This document shows, piece by piece, positions 45,247-55,562 of a stretch of DNA of 64,000 nucleotides; within the stretch, counting starts at the first letter, position 1, and every line of letters starts with the position of its first letter. The notes under the pieces are model-generated. The model was not told where the DNA came from, searched no databases, and was given only the letters and a program-made list of their open reading frames with translations. This DNA comes from Bimuria novae-zelandiae CBS 107.79. Taxonomy: Eukaryota > Ascomycota > Dothideomycetes > Pleosporales > Didymosphaeriaceae. A program made the translations under genes and the position numbers. The stretch spans positions 62,001-126,000 of the forward strand of contig ML976699.1 in the NCBI GenBank assembly GCA_010015655.1, given 5' to 3'.

Positions 45247-46882
45247 CTAGTTACGGAAAGTTGCCCTGCGCGGTAGGGTCCAGGGACTTCGACCTTGATC
45301 CCGGGCATGTGACAGCAGCTTTCGAAGGGGTTCAACGGTTTTCTAGATCTGTGACCACGCTGTACGACCGATTATTGGCATAAACTTGGATAAATGCGGT
45401 GAAAATCGAGTCGTACGAACCAATGAAAACAGACTGAGCACGTACACGCCCTTGTATTGCGGACACGTGGGCGCCATATGTAGCATTTACTGCGATAGAA
45501 GGAAGCGCTATGCAGGCCGACGACGAAATCATATGCAAAGGCGACTACCACCTTCCGCGCTGGCTCCGTAAGACGTTTGCGTCATTCATCGAATTGGCTG
45601 CGAACTGCTGGTCCACGACCGGTCGAACTCCGAGCGCCAACGCATCCTAATTCTTGAGTGCATATGTAGAACTTTTAAAAAACCGCGATAGGCTGGTTTT
45701 GCGAATAAGCGAATGCGAAAATTCTCCTTTAGGGAAACGTGCCCTAGGGAGGGGTTTGCAAGGAAAAAGCAACGCACGAAGCCTCCGACAATATATCAGT
45801 AAACATTGCATCCCGAGGTCGTTGCGAATAAGGGTAGGTTTTGTCCACGAATGTGTTACTCTCCTTTCCGGCAATTGTAGCGACCAAATAAGGGCGGGTG
45901 AGTAGAATCAAAACTTAACGAACACTCACCGTTGCAGAAGCTTTTGTGCAGCCGGATCTTGCTCAAAGTCGATCGTGCGAGTCTTAAGTCTTCGGCATGT
46001 CTCTGAAAACTGTCGGTGATTTTCCGCCGTACTCGGCTCTAAATACAAACTCTTCGTTCTCATCAATGGTAGATGAATAAGACCGAGAGCAGTAATGTTA
46101 ATGACATAGATCTTGTAGTATAGCATTCTGTTCCCCAAAACGCAGCTTTCAATGGAAACTTTACCGACGTACGGCCGCAAAAAGTGTGTTTTTGATCATT
46201 TGTTCTGTCTAGGAAGATCTTGTAACGATTTCCGATCGCTCCGTTCCGCTTCCGGTAAAATATGACCCCTTGAGAAAGCTCTAAGACAGCATCGAGATAG
46301 TGCGGCGACCGACGTTGATTCTTGCAGGTGCGCTATCTTGTGTCAATGCAGAAAGTTTGGAGGAGGGCTCTCGTGTAAAGGTGAAAGCGGGCCACAAGGA
46401 GCTCGATTAGTCGCTAGTGTATTACCCCAGGATAGGTAATACAACGGCGAACGTCCAGCTCTACACGTGAGGGATTACAATGTATGTTAGCAACTTATTC
46501 ACTGTAAAGACGCACGTCAGGGTGACTTACCACAGCCTGATTAGCATCAGAACCATGTACAGCTTGATGAACCAGGAAAACTCGTACGGGAGAAATATTA
46601 GTTCAGATACCGGCTTCTGTTCGTGATAGTGCGCGAAGCAGAACAGTTCTTCATTCGAAATAGAACTATTAATGCTTTGTAGCAGAATATCACGTGTTTA
46701 TACGGTTTTCTTGGCGAAGTTTGTCTTTGACGGCCTACGGTCTCCGAAACAGCCCGGAAATGGCCTGGGACAGGAATGAAACCAAACGACCTCCACGAAA
46801 TTTAAAGTATCGATGTCTTGATATAAGAAACGCAACTCTATCAAACCCGCTCTCCTACAACTCTTCTCTTGCACTACTCAAC
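45247..46882. other. 1.6 kb without a supported gene
   Basis: Short frames occur on both strands, but none has a recognisable motif, signal peptide or splice structure. It may hold the promoter of the EthD gene and degraded remains of other genes. Confidence 0.4.
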
Positions 46883-47393
46883 ATGGGGTCTATCGACGCA
46901 AAACCCCGGCGACTCTTTCAATGGACCGTCTGCGCGTACCGGAAACCAGGAATGAGCGAGGACGACTACCACACCTATATGTCAGAGAAGCATGCACCCC
47001 TTGTGAAAGGAATCCTGGCAAAATACGGCATTATCAGGTTTACCATGGCAGGTACCAGCACCTGGCAGTAGAGCCATTCGCCTAATAGCGACAGGTCCAC
47101 AACACAGACGAAGACAAGAAGAAGATGGCCAAGATCGCGGGACCACAGTTTGAGGCCTTTGCCGACTATGACAGTTTCGTTCAGGCGGTATTTGAGGACG
47201 TCGAATGCTTTGTTCGCATGAAGGCTGATCCGTATTTTATCGAGGTGGTGGGACCAGATCATGAGAATTTCGCGGATACGAAGCGATCGAGGTACAAGAG
47301 AAATTCCTTTGTAGGAGTTTGGATGCTAATACTGTCAGGCACTCGGTTGGGTGGCTAGAAGACTGTGTTTTGGATGGAAAAGCGGTGGAATAG
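46883..47393 (+). CDS. EthD-domain protein
   Basis: Three exons: 46883-47047, 47095-47291 and 47339-47393, about 138 residues. Intron 1 (47 nt) starts GC, not GT (GCAGGT...CGACAG, with CTAAT branch); intron 2 (47 nt) is GTACAA...GTCAG. The joined protein shows the EthD dimeric alpha/beta-barrel pattern: KPGMSEDDYHTYMSEKHAPL, YGIIRFTMVHNT, FADYDSFV, DPYFIEVVGPDHENFADTKR and SVGWLEDCVLDGKAVE. A GT donor four bases further on would break the frame, so GC-AG splicing, or loss of function, must be assumed. EthD proteins in fungal polyketide clusters act as small decarboxylases or dehydratases on anthrones and related compounds. An AflR-like gene 2 kb away fits that setting. Confidence 0.78.
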
Positions 47394-47519
47394 CTGAATG
47401 GATCACGGCGGGGTGGGCAAGCGACTTCAACTATTGAAAGTGGTGAAGACCTATATGAAATGATATATACATTGATTATGGACAGTTTGCCCGGATCGCA
47501 CATGTCGTTTCGTGGTGTA

Positions 47520-49422
47520 CTCGCCCCACACGCTAAGGCTGGCGCCTTAGCCCTACTCAGCTCAACGCAACTTCTCGGCTCAACGCAACTTTTTGATCAG
47601 ATTTTTCTCTACAATTCGAATATCAGCACCCCACCATGCCTATTTACTATGGGAATTCAGCAGATGTCGAGCTTCGTATTCGAGCCTGCCTTGATGACTT
47701 TTCTGGCGTTGAAAAGTTCAATATTGCTGCTGCGGCACGCGACTACTGTGTGCCGGTTACGCGACTTCGAGCGCGTATAAAAGGCAGAAGTAGCCGCCAC
47801 GATCGCCCTGGTGCCAACCAAAGGCTCACAAAGGTGCAAGACGATACTCTGAAGCTCTATATACGCCGCTGCGACGATCTGGGCATGCCCTGCCTAATGC
47901 CGCAGCTCACAGGTGCTGCGCAGTTCCTTATTGATCGCGATCACCCAGATGGGCGCGCAGCTCCACTGGGCAAAGAATGGCTCACACGCTGGATAGAGCG
48001 CCACCCTGAGTGCCGTCGCATAAAGCAGAAGCCGCAGGATATCAATCGTACAGCGATGGCTACGTTCGAAGCCTACAGTCAGCATTTTACGCGCCTTAAG
48101 AAGGTGATGTACGATCACGGCATCACACCGACAGACACATACAATATGGATGAGACTGGCTTTCGCATAGGGATTGGCGGCAACCAATGGATAGTCACTA
48201 TGGAGCTTAACCGCCCGCAGGTCTCTGCATCAGAGACCTCGCGCGATTATATTACCTCAATCGAATCGATATCCGGCGATGGTGAGCTGCTCGCACCGCT
48301 GCTCGTAGTGCAAGGCGTCAATCACCTAGAGAAATGGTACACAAACACCTCGCTCCCGGGGGATTATATGATCGCGACGTCAACATCAGGGTATGCCAAT
48401 GACTCTATATTACTTGAGTGGGTAGAGTTCTTCGAAAAACAGACGCGCGCGCGTCAGAAGGGCGCCTATCGACTATTAATATTTGACGGATTTGGCAGCC
48501 ACCTTACTATACCTATGGTCAAGTTCTGCGACGATCACAAGATCATTCCATTCACCCTACCTCCGCACGCATCACATCACCTACAGTCTCTTGACGTAGT
48601 GTGTTTTCAGCCATTAAAGCACAATCACAAGAAAGCTGTAGAGATGGCGACTAGAACTGGGTGTACGCATTTTGATAAGCTCGAGTTCCTACACGCCTAT
48701 CACGGCATCAGGATGGCGACGTTCAAACAAGCTACTATACTCAGTGCCTGGGAGAAGACTGGCATCTTTCCCTACAACCCAGAAATCGTATATCAGAAGC
48801 TCCCATCGCGCGCAGCTCGGACGCCGCCACCTCAGGCTCAAAATCCATCACCTGTTAACTCATCACCTATCGCTGATACGCCTACATCATATAAACGCCA
48901 GCATACAAAGATGGCGCTGGCACTCAAGAAGCGTAATATATCGAGTCGTAGGCTCACGAAGTTCCTGCAGAGCTCAAAAATGCTGATCGATAGTCTGGCG
49001 CTGGCGAATCGCGACCTTGAGCAAATCACCGCAGCGTCACAACAACGCCGGAAAAGGGCCTCAACTAGTACTAAGCAGGTACAGAAGGGCGGCGTGATCA
49101 CCGTCAGCGACGCGCGACAAGCTATTGATCAACGTGTAGAGCTTGAGGCTGAGAAGATTGCCCGTAGGGCTGCTAAAAAGTTCAAAGCTGATCAGCTGCA
49201 AGCCTTACAGAGCCTCCCCCGACAGGTGCCATCACTCAGGGATATGACTGTTGATCCTACAGTACTCGCAACACCAAGTTCAGCCTATATTAGTCCGTAT
49301 AATTGACCTTGGCGGCGTCAGCTTCTATAGAAATGTCGAATCAATACAAAAAGTTGCGTTGAGCCGAGAAGTTGCGTTGAGCTGAGTAGGGCTAAGGCGC
49401 CAGCCTTAGCGTGTGGGGCGAG
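47520..49422 (+). mobile_element. Intact pogo/Fot1-type transposon
   Basis: 1,903 bp, flanked by TA duplications (47518-47519, 49423-49424). The 76-bp terminal inverted repeats (47520-47595 and 49347-49422) are identical base for base and begin CTCGCCCCACACGC. Each contains a CTCAACGCAACTT direct repeat twice, a likely transposase-binding site. A single uninterrupted transposase gene fills the middle. No RIP damage is seen, in contrast to the other elements of this window, so the insertion is recent. Confidence 0.95.
47636..49306 (+). CDS. pogo/Fot1 transposase (DD35D)
   Basis: 556 residues, no intron, inside the TA-flanked element. The N-terminal part has two helix-turn-helix segments: a psq-like one (NIAAAARDYCVPVTRLRARI) and a CENP-B-type one (about 60-130, ending GKEWLTRWIERHPE). 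The catalytic core carries Asp172 (NMDETGF), Asp284 (LIFDGFGSH) and Asp320 (LQSLDVVCF), 35 residues between the last two, the normal DD35D spacing of the group. A basic C-terminal tail follows (RRAAKKFK). The length is usual for Fot1-like elements. All catalytic residues are present, so it should cut and paste elements with these inverted repeats. Confidence 0.95.
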   Translation: MPIYYGNSADVELRIRACLDDFSGVEKFNIAAAARDYCVPVTRLRARIKGRSSRHDRPGANQRLTKVQDDTLKLYIRRCDDLGMPCLMPQLTGAAQFLIDRDHPDGRAAPLGKEWLTRWIERHPECRRIKQKPQDINRTAMATFEAYSQHFTRLKKVMYDHGITPTDTYNMDETGFRIGIGGNQWIVTMELNRPQVSASETSRDYITSIESISGDGELLAPLLVVQGVNHLEKWYTNTSLPGDYMIATSTSGYANDSILLEWVEFFEKQTRARQKGAYRLLIFDGFGSHLTIPMVKFCDDHKIIPFTLPPHASHHLQSLDVVCFQPLKHNHKKAVEMATRTGCTHFDKLEFLHAYHGIRMATFKQATILSAWEKTGIFPYNPEIVYQKLPSRAARTPPPQAQNPSPVNSSPIADTPTSYKRQHTKMALALKKRNISSRRLTKFLQSSKMLIDSLALANRDLEQITAASQQRRKRASTSTKQVQKGGVITVSDARQAIDQRVELEAEKIARRAAKKFKADQLQALQSLPRQVPSLRDMTVDPTVLATPSSAYISPYN

Positions 49423-50665
49423 TAGTCGCTTCTTGCCGGCTGGACGGAAAAGCCGCGGCCCGTGGACCTGTTCGGCACGTTGGAAGACGTCATGATTCGC
49501 AAAGAACGCTAGCGTGTGGAGCAATCTCCACACGGACACTGGTGGATTCTATTGTACTCTTCGTGACCTAGAGCTTTCCCTCCTGCAGGATACGAGTCAT
49601 AATGCTTCAACTTACATCTTGAATATGTGTTGAAGGAAAGATTGCGTCCGTCTCTCGGTATCCGCATTGGAATTTCCCTGGGGTACGGGCAGCCAGATGT
49701 CTGTCCCTTCCTCTCGAACTTTTTACTTTACGGCAGATTGCTTCATTACAATTACAATGGCGACCTGCGTTTATTGTGATACTATCATCTGCCTGGATGA
49801 TCACAAGAGTCAAGTCGTGGCGCCAATGTCAAAAGAGCCGAGCAGATTTGGGGCACGATGTTTCCACGTTATGGGGTCCTCTTCCGCACGTAATAGAATT
49901 TTATAATTATTCTAGGCCACTACTGCGTACGATGACTTACTTTTTTTTTTTTTTCAACATTAGGTTTGGTTGGTCTGCGGATGCAAGGTCATCCGGACTT
50001 CCGTGAGCCACTTGGACATCCCTCCGCCTTTTCCCCACCGTTTTATCACCAACATGAGCTGAAAAATATGACAGTAATGAGATCACTTCAGCCTCTTCGT
50101 TCATAATCCTTCCATGGAATGTATCTAGTACGAATGGGTTGCATGTGCCTTTTGGTGGAGCGCTGCAAGCTGTTTTCTGTTGCGCCACGCACGGGTTAAC
50201 ACCTACCACTGGATGCAAGTCAAATCCACCGAAGACCATGGAGAATGGCAATAGCTCAAATGGACCGTATGTTGCCGCATCTTTCGACATCAGTCAGCTT
50301 CTGAACAGGCTCGGCTTTCGGTTCCAAGATCGTCTGCACATCAGCACTTGAGGATACCTTTGGGTTTGCTCGTTGTTAATGTGCTAGGTGACATTTGCAA
50401 TTCACCACGCCAATCAGCTCGTCTTTCAATTGTAGTTTTCGTCGGAGAGGCGCTCTATGTGGGTCATCGAAGTCCGCAGTCATGTTTTCTAGCACGGACC
50501 CCTACATCCGTACTGACCAAACTCCACGCCATTTACGAGCATGAACCTCATCAGTGGACCAGAATATGATAAATATACAGCCGCTATTCAACTATGCATC
50601 GTACCTGCAGCATACATCAACTTTGCGACCTACCTTGCCCAAATCTTTGATAAGGCTGGAAGCTA
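49423..50665. other. 1.2 kb without a supported gene
   Basis: It contains a 14-bp T run (about 49942-49955), complementary to an A tail, beside a short hairpin CGGAT...ATCCG at 49978-49996; on the minus strand this looks like the 3' end of a small retroposed RNA. The minus-strand frame at 49937-50290 is unrecognised. The last part is the FAD oxidase promoter. Confidence 0.35.
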
Positions 50666-52264
50666 ATGGTCATCATGGTAGCTTTTGCGCTTAAAGTACT
50701 ATGTTTCGCAGTTGCTGTATCTGCTGCAGCAGTCGGTAACATCTCCAAAGATTTGAAGCCCAAGCTTGCTCAGGCCGCCGCAATCTACACCTCTGGAACA
50801 CAAGCTTTCAATGATGCGAAGACAAGATGGGCGGCCAACATCAACCCTACTTTCGACGCGATTGTGAAGGTTACCTCTGAGCAAGACGTACAGGCGACAG
50901 TAGGTTGTCATCTTGTATGTGGAAGGGCTCTAGCTAACCTTGTTTCAGGTGGCATACGCAAATGCGCGTAATGTACCATTCCTAGTGTTCAACGGTGGCC
51001 ACGGCTTCTCCAAGACCTTGAACAACTTCAAGGGCGGGATTGGCATCAACATGCGCGGTATGAAGAACGTCACGATCAGCAATACATACACCACGAAGGG
51101 GCCCATAGCACATGTGCAAGGTGGCGCAAAATCCGGCGAAGTGATCGGAACCGCTTGGGCTGCGGGCAAGACGCTCGTTGCCGGTGGTTGCGACTGCACT
51201 GGCTTTACAGGGTATGCAAATTCACATGAAGCGTCAAATCGAACTTGAGCTAATATTTCATCGTCCTCAGAGTCACCCTAGGCGGCGGTCACGGCTGGCT
51301 CCAAGGCCAATACGGCCTCGCCATCGACAACGTAATCTCCTACCGCCTCGTTCTCGGCAACGGCACCGCCATCACCGTCTCAGACGACGAGCACGCCGAC
51401 CTCTTCTGGGCCATGCGCGGCGCGGGGCACAACTTCGGCGTCGTCACGCAGGTCGACTACCAAGTGTACGACCGCAAGACCGCGGCTGACGAAGGCTTCT
51501 CCACCAAAGTCTACATCTTCAAGGAGGACAAACTCGAAGCCGTCTTCTCCATCCTAAACACCTGGATCCGTGCGAAAAAGAGGCCTGTCGAGCTCACACA
51601 CTTCGGCGTGATTCTTAACAACCCCGCCGTCGACTCGAAACCTATTATCCAGTTACTAGTGTTCTGGCAAGGACCCTCTTTTCCTAGGAAATACAGTGAT
51701 CCGCTCGACGCGCTGGCGCCCTTCAGCGTGACCTCCGCATACACCGACCTCGCGGGCGCGAGCAAACTCTCCGGCTCCGACCTCTCGGGGATAAACTGCG
51801 CGAAAGGCTACGGCCGACAAACCTTTCCCGTCGATCTCCTCGAATGGTCGCCTGCCAACCTCCGCGCGGTGCTAAACCTCTTCGCCGAGCTCCCCGGCAC
51901 GGGTCTCGAGCTCAGCGGCATGCTTCTGGAGGGTTATGCGCAGAACGGGGTAAAACTTGTGTCTCCTTCGAGCACGGCGTTCCCGCTCCGCGAGGGCAAT
52001 ATCCTTGCTGCGCCGACGTTTACGTATGAGGCGGGGAACGCGACGCTCGACACGCTGGCGACGAGGTATGGGGAGAAGGTGAGGGCGGCGATGTTGGAGG
52101 GGACGGGGTTGAGGCTGGGGGCGTATGTGAATTATGCGATTGGGGATGAGAGTAATGAGGCGGTGTATGGGTATGAAGCGTGGAGGCTGCAGCGGCTGAG
52201 GGGGTTGAAGAGGAAGTATGATGCCCAGGGGCGGTTTAGATTCTTCGAAGGAATAAAAGTGTAG
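50666..52264 (+). CDS. Secreted FAD-linked oxidoreductase (BBE/PCMH type)
   Basis: Exons 50666-50899, 50949-51211 and 51271-52264 (introns 49 and 59 nt, good donors, branches and acceptors), about 496 residues. A signal peptide covers residues 1-21 (ALKVLCFAVAVSAAAVG). The FAD-binding PCMH domain follows: DAIVKVTSEQDVQAT, then PFLVFNGGHG with His96 where the flavin is covalently bound in this family, VQGGAKSGEV, AGGCDC with Cys159 as a possible second attachment, and VTLGGGHGWLQGQYGLAIDNV. The end matches the berberine-bridge tail (LGAYVNYA...YG, RLRGLKRKYDAQGRF). The family oxidises alcohols, sugars or metabolite intermediates with oxygen. Met4 is an alternative start. Its place near an EthD gene and an AflR-like regulator would fit a biosynthetic role, unproven. 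Confidence 0.88.
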
Positions 52265-53464
52265 GTTTTTGCAAAACTCTGTGGGGATATAGAAAGCATA
52301 GACTCTGACGGTTTGGATTTGGTCTAGTAAGATGACTGCTTTTGAACGTGTGGAAAGAGACGAACTTTAAAGTGTGAGTGCATTGTGGGACATGTGTAGG
52401 AGTGCTGGTTTGTTCATCAGACGATGAAGTAGCATTCCGGGCGTTCACACACCTACGCACGTCTTCTCCGCATCTCATCTAGTTCCTTCCGCTCCCCTCT
52501 GTCCATCCCTCCCTGCCTACTCATACATCACTCCGTTAACAATTCTCACGCTTCGCAATATTAATCAACCTCTCCCGGGCCTTTTACACACACACACAGC
52601 CAAACTCATAAGTACCCGCGCCCACTATCGCAAACACAAACCCCTTACACACATTAGATACCGCCCCCCTTTTAACCCCCTCACCACGCACCGACGCCAC
52701 CGTCGGCGAGATTAAGATGCGCTTACGCGGCCTCGCAGGGCGCCCTGTGCACTGGCTGTGGATGCTGTTCGACTGGAAGACGCTGGGGGAAGCGAGCGCG
52801 AAGGGCGAGAGTGTGCTTGCGTGTTATCTGGATGCGTGGAATTCCGGGGGCTACATTTAGTGCGGGTCGTTAGTGAGATGAGGCAAGGTTAATAGACGGG
52901 AGTGTGTGTGTGTTTGGGTTGAATATGCGGGTTAGAGGGTGAATGCTCGGGTAAGGTTCTCGATGGGGCAATGAGGGTGGTTAAGGAGATTAGTGCCTAA
53001 TGGGATACGGGTCACTCACGTATAAACACATTCGTTCAAGGGTACCAACAACGTCACTCGAATATGATGTGCGATTTATATATCTACCTGGCTGGTGCGC
53101 CAACCCTCTCCCCCACCGGCAAGCAGGGTATCCAATCGTATCTTTCTACAAAGACGTCTCGTCCAACCCAGTCCAAGATGGTCGAAACGCGTGCGTGCTA
53201 CCAACTCCATGACCACCAAAAAGTATAAAAGCCTGATATACACAATGCCATATTATCATATCCACATCCGAATGCAGAGCTTGCAAGCTGCCCTGATGCA
53301 GCGCAAACCCAGTAGCTGCAAAGCATCCATGTAGATTTCCCACCGGTCCGTGAACCGAAAACAGAATGTTATGCCGACAGGTATGGAACGCCGCTGAACG
53401 CCAAGCTGAATGCAAAGTATAACGTGACACACTCGTAAAGTCAAAATGTCGGCTGAGATGCGCC
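52265..53464. other. Intergenic with an unidentified coding-like fragment
   Basis: Convergent 3' flanks of the FAD oxidase and btgC. At about 52692-52860 on the plus strand an open stretch reads TVGEIKMRLRGLAGRPV...WLWMLFDWKTLGEAS and ends at a stop after DAWNSGGYI. It is protein-like but has no start codon or upstream exon, and no family was recognised; it may be the end of a lost gene. A (AC)n run at about 52590 and a GTGTG run at about 52903 are simple repeats. Confidence 0.35.
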
Positions 53465-55562
53465 TCATGAGACGGTCTGGCCGCAGTCGGGGATGGTGAC
53501 GCCCTTCTTGAGGTTGCGGTTCACGTCCATGAGACCCCACTTGTCTTCCCACTCTTTGCCTTTTGTATTGTACATGATCTTCCATGGCTCGTCGAAAGCG
53601 GAGAACCTGCTTAGCGTTAGTCGAGGCGTCTAATGAATCACTGCAGGTGTAAACTTACCAGAAATACTCGGTCCCGTTTTTCATGCTAGGACATACCCAA
53701 TCCTCCATGAACTGGTTCAGCTCGTTGACACCCGCAATGGAACCCTGCGTATCGCTCGTGCATGTTGCGCTCCCGCAGTCGTTTCCACCGCCTGTAGGCC
53801 ATCCCACCTCGGCGATGATCTGCTTGATCGAGGCGTTGTTCGCGGTGAGCGCGACGTCATGGGTCGACCAGAAGTCGTAGGTCCAACCCGCAGCTTTGTC
53901 AACCTCGACACCGGCGAAGAAAGGATGCACGTTACTCATGACAACATCAACCTGGGTCGCCATGTCCGAAGTCCAGTTGTCGCCAAGATCGGAAAGGGCA
54001 ATAGGCAGGTTGGTGTTGTCCACATTGTATTTCTTGCCCAACTTGGTGATGTTGTTCCTGATTTCGGTGATGTTGCCAATCAGCTCGCTCTTGGTAAGAT
54101 CTTTGCGGAAGAGGACTTCATTGCCAACGATGACGCCCTTGAACTGGTGGTCTTGACCGTCTTTCCACTTGGGCACAACATGCTTGTCGATGATCTCCCA
54201 CATGGAGGCCACCTGACGCTCGTTGGTCGTGTGATTGTTTCCGAGCCACACGCCGAGCCAGACCTTCATATCAGTGAGCTCCAGTCTGTCCATAGCGTGC
54301 AGTACCATCTCGGTCTGGTTGCAGTCGGTTCCGTACAGACGGACAGCGTTGGTGAGCTGGGACATGACGGCCATGTCCCGAGTGATGTTGTTCTGCGAGG
54401 GAGGCACATGCATGCAGTCGGGGTATTGGGCGTTCAGCGGCGTGTAGTCCATTCCAGGGAAGACCTTGCGCAGGTTCTTGTTGTTTAGCAACTTCTTGAT
54501 CTCGTCCGAGTTGGCGCCCAGGTCATTCTTGTTGTCTTCGTCGACGGCATTCGCGCTCTCCGCATTGTTGCTGGTTGACCCGCCTGCTCCGCCGCCGTGC
54601 TTGTTTAGTACGGTCCCCAGCACGCCTCCGAGGACGGCACCAATGACAATAATGGCTATGACGGCTATGACTATCCACATCTTCTTCTTCCTGCTTCTGC
54701 TCTCGTCTTCCAGCAATTGGGCCTTTTCACTTCGCGCGGCTGCCGCGGCAACGTCGGCAGAGGGTACGGGATCGTAGTTTCCACTTCCGTCTCGCGAAGC
54801 AGCGCCTGCCACAGCCCCAGCGGCTGCACCGGCTGCCACTCCAGCGCCCGCCGCGCTTCCTGGAGAGCCGTCGCGGGTAAATAACGACCGTCGCTTTCCT
54901 TGGGCAGGTCCCATGCCCCAGTCGTCGTCATCGGCTAATTCATGCGGATTGATGGCGCCCATTTGCGGTGCAAGGTCCAAGTGTGAGGAGGAGTAGCGAC
55001 TGTACGGGTTGTCCGAGTAGGGAGCAGCGTTCGGCGAAGATTGCGGCGCGCTATGCTGCGAGCTGTGCATCGAACTGGCACTCGAGTACTGGCCTGCGGC
55101 GGTGGCCCCGAACGTCCCAGAGCCCAGCGATTGGTTAGAGGCATTGTACGGCGAATGTATCGGTCGCGGCGGCGTGGGCGAGTCGAAGGCGTAGGCGTCT
55201 GCAAAGGGCGTCTGGTGCGGCGGCACTCCCATGGGCGCACTGTAGTTGTTCATGTCTTGCAGCGCCTGCACGCCGCTCTCCCTCTCGTGCGCGCTGGCGA
55301 CACCCGCTGCGATGCCGTTGATGCCGCCGCCCGCGGCATAGCTGCCCAGGTTGTCTGCGCCCGGCGTCGTCTCTGGGGGCGAGTAGTCGGAGTAGTTGTT
55401 GGGGTTCCGGTACGGCTGCTGGCCCTGCATCTGGCTGTGAGCGCTGTCAATGGATACGGGATGGCGGTGCGGCGGCGGCAGGGGTATCATTGCGCTGTGC
55501 AGTTCCACGGGCGAGTCGTCTTGCTCGTCGTAGTAGCGGTGGTGTGACTGCTGGTATGCCAT
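53465..55562 (-). CDS. btgC: Membrane-anchored glucan endo-1,3-beta-glucosidase (GH17)
   Basis: Two exons, 55562-53659 and 53606-53465, with a 52-nt intron (GTAAGT...AGCAG), about 681 residues. The first 290 residues are a disordered cytosolic part rich in Tyr, Pro, Ser and Gly. A type II signal anchor follows (basic RKKK, then [20 protein letters not shown], about 296-318). The outside part is a GH17 barrel: [29 protein letters not shown], the acid/base Glu in [11 protein letters not shown] (about 481), SNVHPFFAG and the nucleophile Glu in [12 protein letters not shown] (about 583), ending FDEPWK...WGLMDVNR. Several N-glycosylation sites are present. It trims or remodels wall beta-1,3-glucan at the cell surface. 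Length and order agree with BtgC of Aspergillus species. It looks intact. Confidence 0.95.

Noticed and set aside
47461..49600. A gene interrupted by the pogo insertion (62-codon frame formed when the element is removed)
   Set aside because: The restored frame has no recognisable motif and no start context; it may be chance.
49937..50010. tRNA or tRNA-derived SINE on the minus strand before the T run
   Set aside because: A TGTCCAAGTGG box A-like word and a small hairpin are present, but no B box and no cloverleaf could be built.
53859..54488. 209-residue plus-strand frame
   Set aside because: Antisense to the btgC catalytic domain; no independent support.
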